Origin: Bacteroidota bacterium
Lineage (GTDB): Bacteria > Bacteroidota > Ignavibacteria > Ignavibacteriales > Melioribacteraceae
DNA: 64,000 nt
Direction: 5' to 3'
Assembly (NCBI GenBank): GCA_021820065.1
Contig: JAKAEE010000003.1
Coordinates: 28,555 to 92,554, forward strand
Made by a program: the position numbers and the translations under genes. Of the stretch, positions 25,946 to 35,013 are shown piece by piece. Position 1 is the first letter of the stretch. Every line of letters begins with the position of its first letter. The notes beneath the pieces were generated by a model that was not told the DNA's origin, did no database searches, and worked only from the letters and a program-made list of their open reading frames with translations.

Positions 25946-27439
25946 ATCGCTAAGAATCAGAATGAACCAGTCTCGCCGAGTCAAGGCGGGACTGTAGAAA
26001 AAATTGTATCGCTTGCCAAACGTAGAGGATTTGTATTTCAGTCAAGCGAAATATATGGCGGATTAAACGGCTGCTGGGATTACGGTCCGCTCGGCGTTGA
26101 ACTCTTGAAGAACGTTAAAGAAGAATGGTGGAAAGCGATGACCTACCGTGAGGATGTCGAAGGTCTGGACGCATCAATACTAATGCATCCGCGCGTTTGG
26201 GAAGCCTCCGGTCACGTTGAAAACTTTACTGATCCAATGATTGACTGCAAACAATGCAAAGCGAGATTCAGATTAGATACACTGGCGGAACTCCTTTCCA
26301 ATAAGAATAAAGAAAAAGGGTTGATCGAACTGCAAAAAACCGCTGAAGGTGAAGCGGTAATTCAATCGTTGGATTCTAATCTATCTCTTAATGATAAAGT
26401 TACGGCTGTTCTTGAAAATCCAAACGCCGCTCCGAAATTTTTAGAGTTGCTCAACTGTCCTCAATGCGGAAACAAAGGCACATTCACTCAGCCGCGAAAA
26501 TTCAATTTGATGTTCAAAACTTTTCTCGGTCCTGTTGACGATTCTGCAAACATAATTTATCTGCGACCGGAGACCGCTCAAGGTATTTTTGTAAACTTTT
26601 TGAACGTTTTGAATTCAAGCCGCCAAAAACTTCCGTTTGGAATTGCGCAGATCGGCAAAGCGTTCCGTAATGAAATTAACACAAAAAACTTTTTGTTCCG
26701 CACGCGCGAATTTGAACAGATGGAAATGCAATATTTCTGCAAACAAGGAACCGATAAGCAGCATTACGATGAATGGAAAGAAAGAAGAATTAGCTGGTTC
26801 AAATCGCTTGGAATGACCGCTGACAAATTACGATTTCACGATCACCCGAAAGATAAACTTGCTCACTACGCAAAAGAAGCGACAGATATTGAATATGAAT
26901 TTCCGTTCGGCTGGGGAGAGATAGAAGGAATTCACAACAGAACCGATTTTGATTTGAGCCGGCATCAAGAATATTCCGGCAAGTCGCAGCTATATTTTGA
27001 CGATGAGACGAAGGAGAAATTTATTCCGTACATCATAGAAACATCCGCCGGTGCGAGCCGATCATTCATGGCGTTTTTAGTTGATGCGTATTATGAAGAG
27101 GAAGTCCGCGGTGAACAAAGAAGCGTTTTAAGATTTCATCCCAAGTTAGCGCCGATTAAAGCGGCAATTCTCCCGCTCGTCAACAAAGACGGTATGCCGG
27201 AGATCGCGAAGAAAATTGAAAGCGACTTAAGACCATTCTTAAGAATTTTCTACGATGACAAAGGTGCAGTTGGTCGTCGTTACAGAAGAATGGATGAAGC
27301 CGGAACGCCATTCTGCATTACAGTTGACACGCAGACATTGCATGACGAAACCGTTACTGTTCGTGAGCGCGATTCGATGGAGCAGGTGAGAGTTTCAATT
27401 AGCGGATTGTTGAATTATCTTCTAGAGAAACTAAGATAA
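25946..27439 (+). CDS. glyQS: glycine--tRNA ligase (dimeric type), apparent ATC start
   Basis: This class IIa synthetase charges tRNA-Gly. The frame encodes the essential N-terminus (EKIVSLAKRRGFVFQSSEIYGG), which lies upstream of the first conventional start codon in the frame (a TTG at 26105). The only well-placed start is ATC at 25946, six bases after the GAGG core of a strong ribosome-binding site (AAGAGGTG) and followed by Ala-Lys-Asn. This gives 497 residues. Motifs seen are two CxxC pairs (CKQCKARF, CPQCGNKG), YLRPETAQGIF, FLFRTREFEQMEMQ, and motif 3 ETSAGASRSFMAFL. A C-terminal anticodon-binding domain follows. A G-to-C error in an ATG is the main alternative. The gene is monocistronic and converges on the M61-like gene. 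Confidence 0.9.
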   Translation: MAKNQNEPVSPSQGGTVEKIVSLAKRRGFVFQSSEIYGGLNGCWDYGPLGVELLKNVKEEWWKAMTYREDVEGLDASILMHPRVWEASGHVENFTDPMIDCKQCKARFRLDTLAELLSNKNKEKGLIELQKTAEGEAVIQSLDSNLSLNDKVTAVLENPNAAPKFLELLNCPQCGNKGTFTQPRKFNLMFKTFLGPVDDSANIIYLRPETAQGIFVNFLNVLNSSRQKLPFGIAQIGKAFRNEINTKNFLFRTREFEQMEMQYFCKQGTDKQHYDEWKERRISWFKSLGMTADKLRFHDHPKDKLAHYAKEATDIEYEFPFGWGEIEGIHNRTDFDLSRHQEYSGKSQLYFDDETKEKFIPYIIETSAGASRSFMAFLVDAYYEEEVRGEQRSVLRFHPKLAPIKAAILPLVNKDGMPEIAKKIESDLRPFLRIFYDDKGAVGRRYRRMDEAGTPFCITVDTQTLHDETVTVRERDSMEQVRVSISGLLNYLLEKLR

Positions 27440-27447
27440 GTATGCCA

Positions 27448-27472
27448 TGGAGACGCGCTTGACACGTCTCCA
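27448..27472. repeat. palindromic intergenic repeat between convergent genes
   Basis: TGGAGACG (27448-27455) and CGTCTCCA (27465-27472) form an 8-bp perfect stem with a 9-base loop. GAGACGCG...CGTCTC palindromes of this kind are a frequent intergenic repeat type in several phyla. It lies between the convergent stops of the synthetase and the M61-like gene. There is no T tract on either strand. Confidence 0.5.
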
Positions 27473-27481
27473 CCCCTTCGA

Positions 27482-29050
27482 TCACTCAACCTCAAACCAC
27501 CATAAACAATTTTTATCAATCGACTGATTTTCATTTTTCGGTTTGTAAAACGGTATAAAATATTTCTCGCCGATCAACCAGAATTTTTTCTCTTTAAGAA
27601 TTTCTAAAGTAAAACATGGTCCAAGTGCCTCTGCACTAACTTTAAAAGAAACATTCGAATTTAATGTCCGCATGATATCGGATAGGACCGCATCGCCGGC
27701 ATAGAACCGAATAAGCGCGCTCAAACTTCCGTTGGAAAGAATCAGCGCTTCGGTGCGGCACCTTTTGTATAAGTCGCGCATAAGATCGTCCAGCGATTTT
27801 TGCCCGTTGGAATTTTTCATGATAGCACAGTTTATGTTGCTCGCAAAGATGTCGCCGCGTAAAAAAGGAAGTTTGTTTAGATCTTCATCGCTCCAGAATT
27901 CTTTGACGAGTCTTTCGTTCTTTTCGTATCTGACCGGAGAAGTAAAATATTGCCTGAGAACTTGGTTGAACTGATTAACGTACTCATCCAAAGAAATTAA
28001 TCTGGCTCGTAGAAGCAGCAACCTTCCATAATAACTGGCGAAGCCCTCTTTGAACCAATAAATTAATTCTTGAGGATCGGCAAAAGTAATTCCGTCGCCC
28101 AGCCAATTGTGAAAGTATTCACGCGCAATGGATTGTTTGAGCTGGTAATCCAACGTTTTATCAGGCGAAAGAAATAAAGAAAGCGCGTTGGTTCTCGACG
28201 TTGCAATTTGGGAATCCTTTTCTTCCATCGGAAGAACAATTTCAACGGTAAATGTTGAACTGTAATCGTTCCAAAATTTTCTTTCGGCATTGAAAATATT
28301 TGTTGAAAAGTCGCAAAGTTGATCTTCAGGAAAATTCCATTGACCTCTTATGGCAAAGTAAACCGGGGACTGCCCGATCATGCGCTGATAAATTCTGTAA
28401 TCGCCGCCGGCAAAAACCGCATGTCTGAACTTCCAGAGAGGAATCTTTACCTCTTGAATTTTTTGATTGACACCGAAACTGTTGGCAAGATTCCAGTTGG
28501 ACGGCATGTGGTTCCATGCAATCCGTATGTTGCACTCTGTATTTAGATCCCATGCGGGCAAAATGAAAAACGTATCGCTGTAAAAATGGAAATATTTTTT
28601 GTTAACGATAGCCATGTAATAATTTTCTGCTTCGATCTCACCGTCGCGCGTTTCTTCGAACTGATAATAAATGCGCACAACAGTATTCGGCGTGTAACGG
28701 ACAGTTTTGATTTCCGGTTTGTCCGTATCGTCGATATAAGTATTTGGCGATAAGGTTTTTAGAAATCTCACGCCTGAATTATTTCTGCTGCTTGTTTGTG
28801 AATTCGGAAAAATTATTTTTGTGGTTCCGGATTTATCGCCTTGGAATTCGAGCACAACGATCAATCTGAAGGCGTTTACATCATAGAATGGTTCAATAGA
28901 ATAGCTTATGTCCGGGCTCTGGTTCTCCCGCGCACGAGAGAATTTATTTGCTTCTCCGGCTAATTTTCCGTTAAAAGAAAATTCTTGGGTATTGGAGAAG
29001 ATTAAAAATGAAATTGTTAGAATTAAAAATTGTAGACGTATTTTCATCAA
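27482..29050 (-). CDS. exported M61-like (gluzincin fold) protein with degenerate zinc site
   Basis: This 522-residue exported protein has a signal peptide (FLILTISFLIFS). An N-terminal beta domain (about 35-250) is followed by a gluzincin-type helical domain. The core reads AREYFHNWLGD, where M61 and related peptidases have HExxH, so the first zinc His is R310. E311 and H314 remain, and the distal Glu is E335 in WFKEGFASYYG. The codon is CGT, so a single A-to-G change from CAT would explain it. As written, the protein is probably not a zinc peptidase and may be a binding protein. Family assignment rests on the WFxEGFxSYY segment and the overall order. Confidence 0.7.
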   Translation of the reverse strand: MMKIRLQFLILTISFLIFSNTQEFSFNGKLAGEANKFSRARENQSPDISYSIEPFYDVNAFRLIVVLEFQGDKSGTTKIIFPNSQTSSRNNSGVRFLKTLSPNTYIDDTDKPEIKTVRYTPNTVVRIYYQFEETRDGEIEAENYYMAIVNKKYFHFYSDTFFILPAWDLNTECNIRIAWNHMPSNWNLANSFGVNQKIQEVKIPLWKFRHAVFAGGDYRIYQRMIGQSPVYFAIRGQWNFPEDQLCDFSTNIFNAERKFWNDYSSTFTVEIVLPMEEKDSQIATSRTNALSLFLSPDKTLDYQLKQSIAREYFHNWLGDGITFADPQELIYWFKEGFASYYGRLLLLRARLISLDEYVNQFNQVLRQYFTSPVRYEKNERLVKEFWSDEDLNKLPFLRGDIFASNINCAIMKNSNGQKSLDDLMRDLYKRCRTEALILSNGSLSALIRFYAGDAVLSDIMRTLNSNVSFKVSAEALGPCFTLEILKEKKFWLIGEKYFIPFYKPKNENQSIDKNCLWWFEVE

Positions 29051-29319
29051 TAAACAGAAAATTTTATTAACTTTATTGTAGTATTACAAAATTAATTTGT
29101 GATATAAAATACAAATATTTAGTTGGACTTATCCCACAAACAGACAGTTCTATACACGGCGGGGAAATTGAAGCCAAAGGAAATTTTTAAGAGTAGTTAC
29201 CAACTTTTTAGACGTAAGAACGTCAAAATTTTCACTATTCCTTTGGATTTTGTTAATTTTCAAACGATAAAAACATTGCAACACTATTACAATTCAAATC
29301 ATTTCAAGGAGCCATCCTA

Positions 29320-30645
29320 ATGAAAAGAAAACTCATTTTGTTTTTCGTTTTGGTCACGTTTGTATTGGTCAACGGTCAAGCGAGAAAGATTGACTTTACG
29401 GAGTACAAACTAAGTAACGGTTTGAATGTCATTTTGCACAAAGACAATTCTACTCCAATAGTTGCCGTGACGGTTCTGTATCATGTCGGAAGTAAAAATG
29501 AAGATCCGCAACGAACCGGATTTGCGCATTTCTTCGAGCACTTGATGTTTGAAGGCTCGCCGAATATTCCTCGCGAGGGATACTTTAAAATTGTGGAAGG
29601 TGCCGGCGGACAGTTAAATGCCAATACTTCACAGGATAGAACTTTTTATTATGAAGTACTTCCCTCCAATCAATTGGCGCTCGGTCTCTACATGGAATCC
29701 GAAAGAATGCTTCATCTTAAGATAGACAGCATCGGAGTTGAGACGCAGCGAAAAGTTGTTAAGGAAGAAAGGAAACAAAGTTTAGATAACCGCCCGTACG
29801 GAACCCTCATCGAAAGACTTTTTGCAGATGCATACAAAGTTCATCCTTACCGATGGACGCCAATCGGAAGCGTTCAGTATATCGATCAGGCAAAACTCGG
29901 CGAGTTCATTGCTTTCTACAAAAGATATTACGTTCCACAGAATGCTACGTTATCGATTGCGGGTGATATTGATATAAACAAAACTAAAGATCTCGTCGAA
30001 AAATATTTTGGAGATATTCCTAAGGGGACAGAAGAAATCTATAGACCAAAAGAAGTTGAACCGGTGAAAACCGCGGAAGTGCGCGATACTGTTTATGATA
30101 AAGTTCAACTGCCGTTGGTCTGCGAAGCGTATCATATGCCGGCTGAGGGAACGCCGGATTACTACTCACTCAGTATGTTAACAACACTTTTGTCGGACGG
30201 TGAGAGTTCGAGACTTACAAAAGAAATTAAGGACAAACAGCAGAAAGCATTGTTTGTCGGATCGTTCCCGTTTCCGCTTGAGGACCCGGGCTTATTTATA
30301 ATATACGGATTGCCGAACATTGGCGTTAAGGCGGAAGATTTGGAATCTTCATTCCAAACGGAAATTGATAAGGTGAAAAATAGTTTGATAAGTGAAACCG
30401 AATTTGAAAAAGTCCGCAACCAGGTTGAGAGCGAGTTTGTACAGAGAAATTCTACAATGAGAGGAATAGCAGAAAGCCTGGCTGATTATTCAGTTTATTA
30501 CGGCGATGCTAACTTGATTAATACCGAGATTCAACGTTACATGAAAGTTACACGCGAAGACATAAAACGTGTTGCCGATAAATATCTTACAAAGGAAAAC
30601 AGAGTTGTTCTTTATTACTTGCCGAAATCGATGGAGAAAAAGTAA
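29320..30645 (+). CDS. exported M16 zinc peptidase (catalytic subunit)
   Basis: This is a 441-residue exported M16B peptidase (pitrilysin/processing-peptidase type). A signal peptide (about 1-20) precedes the inverted zinc motif HFFEH (H70, E73, H74), and the third ligand is the Glu in VVKEERKQSLDNRP near 150. The C-terminal half is the second, non-catalytic M16 repeat. The next gene encodes an M16 protein without the zinc motif, so the two probably form a heterodimer with a closed chamber, as known for bacterial and mitochondrial M16B pairs. The ribosome-binding site is AAGGAG seven bases upstream. Confidence 0.92.
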   Translation: MKRKLILFFVLVTFVLVNGQARKIDFTEYKLSNGLNVILHKDNSTPIVAVTVLYHVGSKNEDPQRTGFAHFFEHLMFEGSPNIPREGYFKIVEGAGGQLNANTSQDRTFYYEVLPSNQLALGLYMESERMLHLKIDSIGVETQRKVVKEERKQSLDNRPYGTLIERLFADAYKVHPYRWTPIGSVQYIDQAKLGEFIAFYKRYYVPQNATLSIAGDIDINKTKDLVEKYFGDIPKGTEEIYRPKEVEPVKTAEVRDTVYDKVQLPLVCEAYHMPAEGTPDYYSLSMLTTLLSDGESSRLTKEIKDKQQKALFVGSFPFPLEDPGLFIIYGLPNIGVKAEDLESSFQTEIDKVKNSLISETEFEKVRNQVESEFVQRNSTMRGIAESLADYSVYYGDANLINTEIQRYMKVTREDIKRVADKYLTKENRVVLYYLPKSMEKK

Positions 30646-30724
30646 AGTGATAGAAGAAAAATTTCCGCTTGTCATGATTGCGGATTACTTATCAATAAAA
30701 GTTTGAAATTAATCGGAGTATAAA

Positions 30725-32800
30725 ATGATCAAGAAATTATTAATGCTGTTAATGGTTGTAATGATGGCAAGCCCGGCTTTTGCTCAATTGGATAGAAGCA
30801 AACGTCCGGCAGCCGGACCCGCTCCGGAAGTTAAAATCGGCAGCTACGAATCATTCGAACTTCCAAACGGAATGAAAGTTTTCGTGGTTGAGAATCATAA
30901 ACTGCCGCGTGTTGCATTCAATTTAGTGCTTGATGTTGATCCTGTGCTCGAAGGCAAAAATGTTGGTTACGTTGAAGCCGCGGGCGAGCTGCTGAGAACC
31001 GGCACAAAATCGAGAACAAAGGACAAGATTGATGAAGAGATTGATTTTCTCGGCGCTAATTTGTCAACATCTTCAACAAGTGTTTATGCATCTGGTCTTT
31101 CCAAGTATAAGGATAAGCTTCTTGATATAATGTCGGATCTTGTGATGAACTCTGTGTTCAAACAAGAAGAACTGGATAAGATTAAGAAACAAATGTTATC
31201 CGGCTTGGCTACTCAGAAGGATGACCCGAATTCGATTGCTCGAAGAGTTCGTGATGTTTTAATGTACGGTAAAGATTATCCATACGGCGAGCCGGAAACC
31301 GAAGAAACCGTTAAGTCTTTTACACTTGATATGTGCAATCAGTATTATCAAACCTATTTTGCGCCGAACGTTGCTTACCTGGCTGTTGTAGGAGATATCA
31401 ACAAGGCGCAAGCAAAGTCGCTTATTCAAAAATATTTTGGAAAGTGGCAGAAGAAAGAGGTTCCGAAAAATACTTACGCTACTCCAAAAGCCCCGATAGT
31501 TGATAAAGTTTGTTTGGTTGACCGTGAGAATTCCGTGCAGTCGGTAATTTCTGTTTGCTATCCAATCGAACTGAAAAACGGCAGCGAAGATGTTATCAAA
31601 GCCAGTGTTGCTAATCTGATTCTTGGAGGAAGCGCAACGGGAAGATTGTTTATGAATTTGCGTGAAGCAAAAGCTTATACATATGGCGCGTATTCAAGCA
31701 TAAATCCAGATCGACTGGTTGGAAGTTTTGCCGCATTCACCTCTGTGAGAAACGCAGTAACAGACAGCTCGATAACTGAAATAATGAATGAGCTGAAAAG
31801 AATACGAACCGATAAAGTGACAGACGATGAACTGCAAAAAGCTAAAAATTATTTGACCGGCAGTTTCATTCGAAGTTTAGAGTCGCCGCAGACGGTTGCG
31901 CAATTCGCTATTAATATTGCACGCTATAACATGCCGAAAGATTACTACAAAAATTATTTGAAAAATTTATCGGCGGTTACAACTGATGATGTTCTCGATA
32001 TGGCAAAGAAATATGTTAAGCCGAATAACGCATATATTCTTGTTGTAGGAAAAGGCGACGATGTTGCAAAGAAAATTGCAAAGTTCAGTCTTTCCGGAAA
32101 AGTTGATTATTACGATATCTACGGTGAAAAGTACGATCCGAATGTTAAGAAGGTGCCGGAAGGTGTGACGGTGGATCAGATTCTAAACAAATACATTGAT
32201 GCAATCGGCGGAAGAGAGAAACTTGCGGCGGAAAAAGATCAAACAATAAAACTAACCGGCAGTATGCAGGGCATGAACATTACCATCACAATGTCTAAAA
32301 AAGCTCCGAACAAGTTTTATCAGCTTGTTGATTTTGGAGTTGGGCAGCAGAAAATAATTTTTGACGGCGTTAAAGGAAAATCAATTGCGATGGGACAGGA
32401 AAAAGAATTGACAGGTGATCAGCTTGAATCGATTAAGACTGAAGCAGAAATAAATCCTGTGCTCGATTACGCAAAGCTTGGCATTAAACCGGAATTAGTC
32501 GGTATGGAATCAATCAACAACAAGGATACATACAAAGTTGTTCTTACAACGCTCAACGGTAAAAAGTCAACTCAGTATTTCGATGTAAATACCGGTCTGC
32601 TGGCGAGATCGGTTACAACCGCTGAAACGCAGCAGGGAAGTTTTACATCGACAATTGATTTTGATGATTACAGAGATGTTCAGGGGTTGAAGTTTCCTTA
32701 CAAATGGGTTCAGAGCACACCAATGGGCTCTATCGAACTGACAACTTCTTCTATTGAAGTTAACACTGGTTTGAGTGATGCGCTATTTGAAGTAAAGTAA
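30725..32800 (+). CDS. M16 peptidase-like partner subunit fused to LolA-like domain
   Basis: This 691-residue exported protein has a signal peptide ending in SPAFAQ. The M16 fold spans about 35-480, but the zinc site is replaced (VEAAGELLRTGT where HxxEH is expected), so it is a non-catalytic partner. The substrate-contacting R/Y elements of the second half (SATGRLFMNLREAKAYTYGAYS) are well kept. Residues about 485-691 form a separate beta-rich domain (YIDAIGGREKLAAEKDQTIKL, in pieces, and VNTGLLARSVT) resembling outer-membrane lipoprotein-sorting (LolA-like) domains. It follows the catalytic M16 gene by 79 bases and ends at a strong terminator. Confidence 0.88.
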   Translation: MIKKLLMLLMVVMMASPAFAQLDRSKRPAAGPAPEVKIGSYESFELPNGMKVFVVENHKLPRVAFNLVLDVDPVLEGKNVGYVEAAGELLRTGTKSRTKDKIDEEIDFLGANLSTSSTSVYASGLSKYKDKLLDIMSDLVMNSVFKQEELDKIKKQMLSGLATQKDDPNSIARRVRDVLMYGKDYPYGEPETEETVKSFTLDMCNQYYQTYFAPNVAYLAVVGDINKAQAKSLIQKYFGKWQKKEVPKNTYATPKAPIVDKVCLVDRENSVQSVISVCYPIELKNGSEDVIKASVANLILGGSATGRLFMNLREAKAYTYGAYSSINPDRLVGSFAAFTSVRNAVTDSSITEIMNELKRIRTDKVTDDELQKAKNYLTGSFIRSLESPQTVAQFAINIARYNMPKDYYKNYLKNLSAVTTDDVLDMAKKYVKPNNAYILVVGKGDDVAKKIAKFSLSGKVDYYDIYGEKYDPNVKKVPEGVTVDQILNKYIDAIGGREKLAAEKDQTIKLTGSMQGMNITITMSKKAPNKFYQLVDFGVGQQKIIFDGVKGKSIAMGQEKELTGDQLESIKTEAEINPVLDYAKLGIKPELVGMESINNKDTYKVVLTTLNGKKSTQYFDVNTGLLARSVTTAETQQGSFTSTIDFDDYRDVQGLKFPYKWVQSTPMGSIELTTSSIEVNTGLSDALFEVK

Positions 32801-32818
32801 TCTCACCAGCCTTTGTGC

Positions 32819-32860
32819 AAAGCCGCCTGAGAGAAAATCCGGGCGGCTTTTTCTATTTTT
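32819..32860 (+). terminator. rho-independent terminator
   Basis: The stem AAAGCCGCC (32819-32827)/GGCGGCTTT (32842-32850) with a 14-base loop is followed by a T-rich tail (TTCTATTTTT). It closes the M16 operon. Confidence 0.9.
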
Positions 32861-33024
32861 AACCCACATTGCGATTCCAGTTCATTTTCGAAAGATCCCT
32901 CAAAAAAATTTTGAGAAAGCAAGGAACTTTCATATGTTTGGAAACGACTAAAACAATAATTGTTTCCTATGGAACCAATTCAACAAAGAGTCTGTTAAGC
33001 AGACTATCTATAATAAAGGGAAAT

Positions 33025-33651
33025 ATGAACGGAGAAACCGAGGTAAAAAACAGAATACGTCTTAAGGCTGAAGAGATGTTTTCACAATTTGGATTCAGTA
33101 AAGTTACTATGGAAGAAATTGCTGCCGAGTTGTGCATCAGCAAAAAGACGCTGTACAAATATTTTTCAAACAAAGAGCATGTGCTTAAGGAAGTTATTGG
33201 AGAAGTTAAGTGCGAGATAACAACATTTGTTGATGAGTTGCTTGCCGATAAGACGATGGAGTTTATCGACAAAATCAATAAACTGATGAGTTTTTTGGCG
33301 ATGCATATTGCAAAGATTGATGGCCCGCTGGTTCGTGATTTAATGAAAAATCATCCTGAAATGTGGAGCGACATACAAAAATTCAGAAGGGAAAAAACTC
33401 ACGCGAACTTTTCACGTCTAATCCAGGAGGGAATTGAAAGGGGTTTTTTCAGAAAAGACATACCAGCACAACTAATTGTTATGATGTATGATTCGGCAAT
33501 GCAGGGTCTCTTGAACCGCGATGCATTATCAGAACTGCCTTTTACATCGGATCAAATCCATCGCGAAGTTAACAAAGTGGTGTTTGAGGGAATTCTTTCT
33601 GATAAAGGAAGGGAAAAGTTCCGAACAACAAATTTCGAAATAGAAAATTAA
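33025..33651 (+). CDS. TetR/AcrR family transcriptional regulator
   Basis: This 208-residue regulator has the TetR helix-turn-helix at about residues 28-50 (MEEIAAELCISKKTLYKYFSNK) and a C-terminal ligand-binding domain. The ATG at 33025 follows AAAGGG and gives a normal N-terminus. The longer frame starting at 32869 overlaps the upstream terminator region and is not favoured. TolC, adaptor and RND permease genes follow, with only 15 bases to tolC. By analogy with AcrR-type systems it probably represses this efflux operon, although no operator palindrome was identified. Confidence 0.88.
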   Translation: MNGETEVKNRIRLKAEEMFSQFGFSKVTMEEIAAELCISKKTLYKYFSNKEHVLKEVIGEVKCEITTFVDELLADKTMEFIDKINKLMSFLAMHIAKIDGPLVRDLMKNHPEMWSDIQKFRREKTHANFSRLIQEGIERGFFRKDIPAQLIVMMYDSAMQGLLNRDALSELPFTSDQIHREVNKVVFEGILSDKGREKFRTTNFEIEN

Positions 33652-33666
33652 CGGAGAATCATAAAT

Positions 33667-34989
33667 ATGATGCGGCTCAGATTTTCACTACTCGTTTTTT
33701 TCATTATGGCAATTGCATTTAACGGTCGGTCAATTGCTCAGCAGAAACTTTCTTTAACCGTGGATCAAGCTGTTGATATCGGCTTAAAGAACAGCAAAGC
33801 GCTTCACTTATCGCTGATGAAGTTAAAATACTCGGAAGCAAAACTTAGCGAAGTTAATGCGGCAAGACTGCCGTCAATTAAACTTTCTGCAGCATACAGA
33901 AGACTTAGCAATGTACCGACTTCAACCATATCAACGCCGTTTGGAAATTTTGAAGTTCAACCGACTATACTTGATAACTATACGTCACAGCTTACAATCT
34001 TTCAGCCGTTGTTTACCGGCTTCCGACTTTCTAGCGGCAGCGATATTGCAGAACAAACCGCAAAAGCAACGAATGAAGATTATAATAAAGACAGAAACGA
34101 TTTGGTCTTCAATGTAAAAAATGCTTACTGGTCATTGTTCAAAGCGACACAAATGAAAAAAGTTATGGACGAAACGGTTGATCAGGCTAAGGCGCACGTT
34201 GCCGACGCAAAAAATCTTTTAAACGCGGGTATGCTTACAAAAAATGACTTGCTGAAATTGGAAGTTCAACTTTCCGATTTAATGTTCAAACAAGTTGACG
34301 CGGATAATGCTGTTAAGCTTACAAACGTTGCTTTGAACAGCGTTCTTTGCATTCCGCTGGATACGCAAATTGAAATTGCATCTTCTACTCAGTTTGATAG
34401 TCAAGATTATGATGCGCTGAATAAGCTTATAGATGAAGCTGTTCAGAAGAGACCGGAAATTAAATCTGCCGATTATAGAATTAAGGCAAGCGAAGCCGGC
34501 GTAACCATGGCTCAGTCTTCATGGTATCCTCAGATCAGTCTTATGGGCGATTACTATTATAACCGCCCCAATCAAAGAATTTTTCCGGCAAAGGATGAAT
34601 TTAGAGGAACATGGGACGCCGGTGTGAGTGTGAGTCTGAACATTTGGGATTGGCTTACTACTGCGCATCAAACCGAGCAAGCAGAGACGCAGCTTTCGCA
34701 AAGTCTTGATGCACGCGGAATTATGAAAGACAACATAACATTAGAAGTAACGCAGAACTATTTGAACTTCGAACAGGCAAAAAAGAAAATCGAGATTTCC
34801 GAATTTGGCGTTAAGCAGGCAGAAGAAAACATGCGCGTTACAGAAGACAAATTTAAATCAGGCATGGCTTTGAGTTCCGAAGTGGTTGATGCAGAAACCG
34901 CGCTCTCTTCGGCTAAAGTTAACTACACTAATTCAAAAGTTGATTACGAGCTCGCTAAAGCGAGATTAGATAAATCTATTGGCAAGTAA
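33667..34989 (+). CDS. TolC family outer-membrane efflux protein
   Basis: This is a 440-residue outer-membrane factor with a signal peptide (LVFFIMAIAFNGRSIAQ). It has two OEP repeats typical of TolC: long amphipathic helices such as KLSEVNAARLPSIKLSAAYR, and in the second repeat ASEAGVTMAQSSWYPQISLMGDYYY. It would provide the outer-membrane channel for the downstream adaptor and RND pump. The spacing is 15 bases from tetR and 24 bases to the adaptor gene. Confidence 0.92.
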   Translation: MMRLRFSLLVFFIMAIAFNGRSIAQQKLSLTVDQAVDIGLKNSKALHLSLMKLKYSEAKLSEVNAARLPSIKLSAAYRRLSNVPTSTISTPFGNFEVQPTILDNYTSQLTIFQPLFTGFRLSSGSDIAEQTAKATNEDYNKDRNDLVFNVKNAYWSLFKATQMKKVMDETVDQAKAHVADAKNLLNAGMLTKNDLLKLEVQLSDLMFKQVDADNAVKLTNVALNSVLCIPLDTQIEIASSTQFDSQDYDALNKLIDEAVQKRPEIKSADYRIKASEAGVTMAQSSWYPQISLMGDYYYNRPNQRIFPAKDEFRGTWDAGVSVSLNIWDWLTTAHQTEQAETQLSQSLDARGIMKDNITLEVTQNYLNFEQAKKKIEISEFGVKQAEENMRVTEDKFKSGMALSSEVVDAETALSSAKVNYTNSKVDYELAKARLDKSIGK

Positions 34990-35013
34990 GAAAATTTAAT
35001 TGGAGATATAAAA

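Noticed and set aside
29123..29320. 65-codon open frame upstream of the M16 peptidase gene
   Set aside because: It has a TTG start with no ribosome-binding site, a basic low-complexity product and no recognisable pattern. It overlaps the region expected to hold the M16 promoter and leader.
32869..33024. N-terminal extension of the TetR gene
   Set aside because: The extra 52 codons begin inside the region just after a strong terminator, lack a ribosome-binding site, and are not part of the TetR fold.
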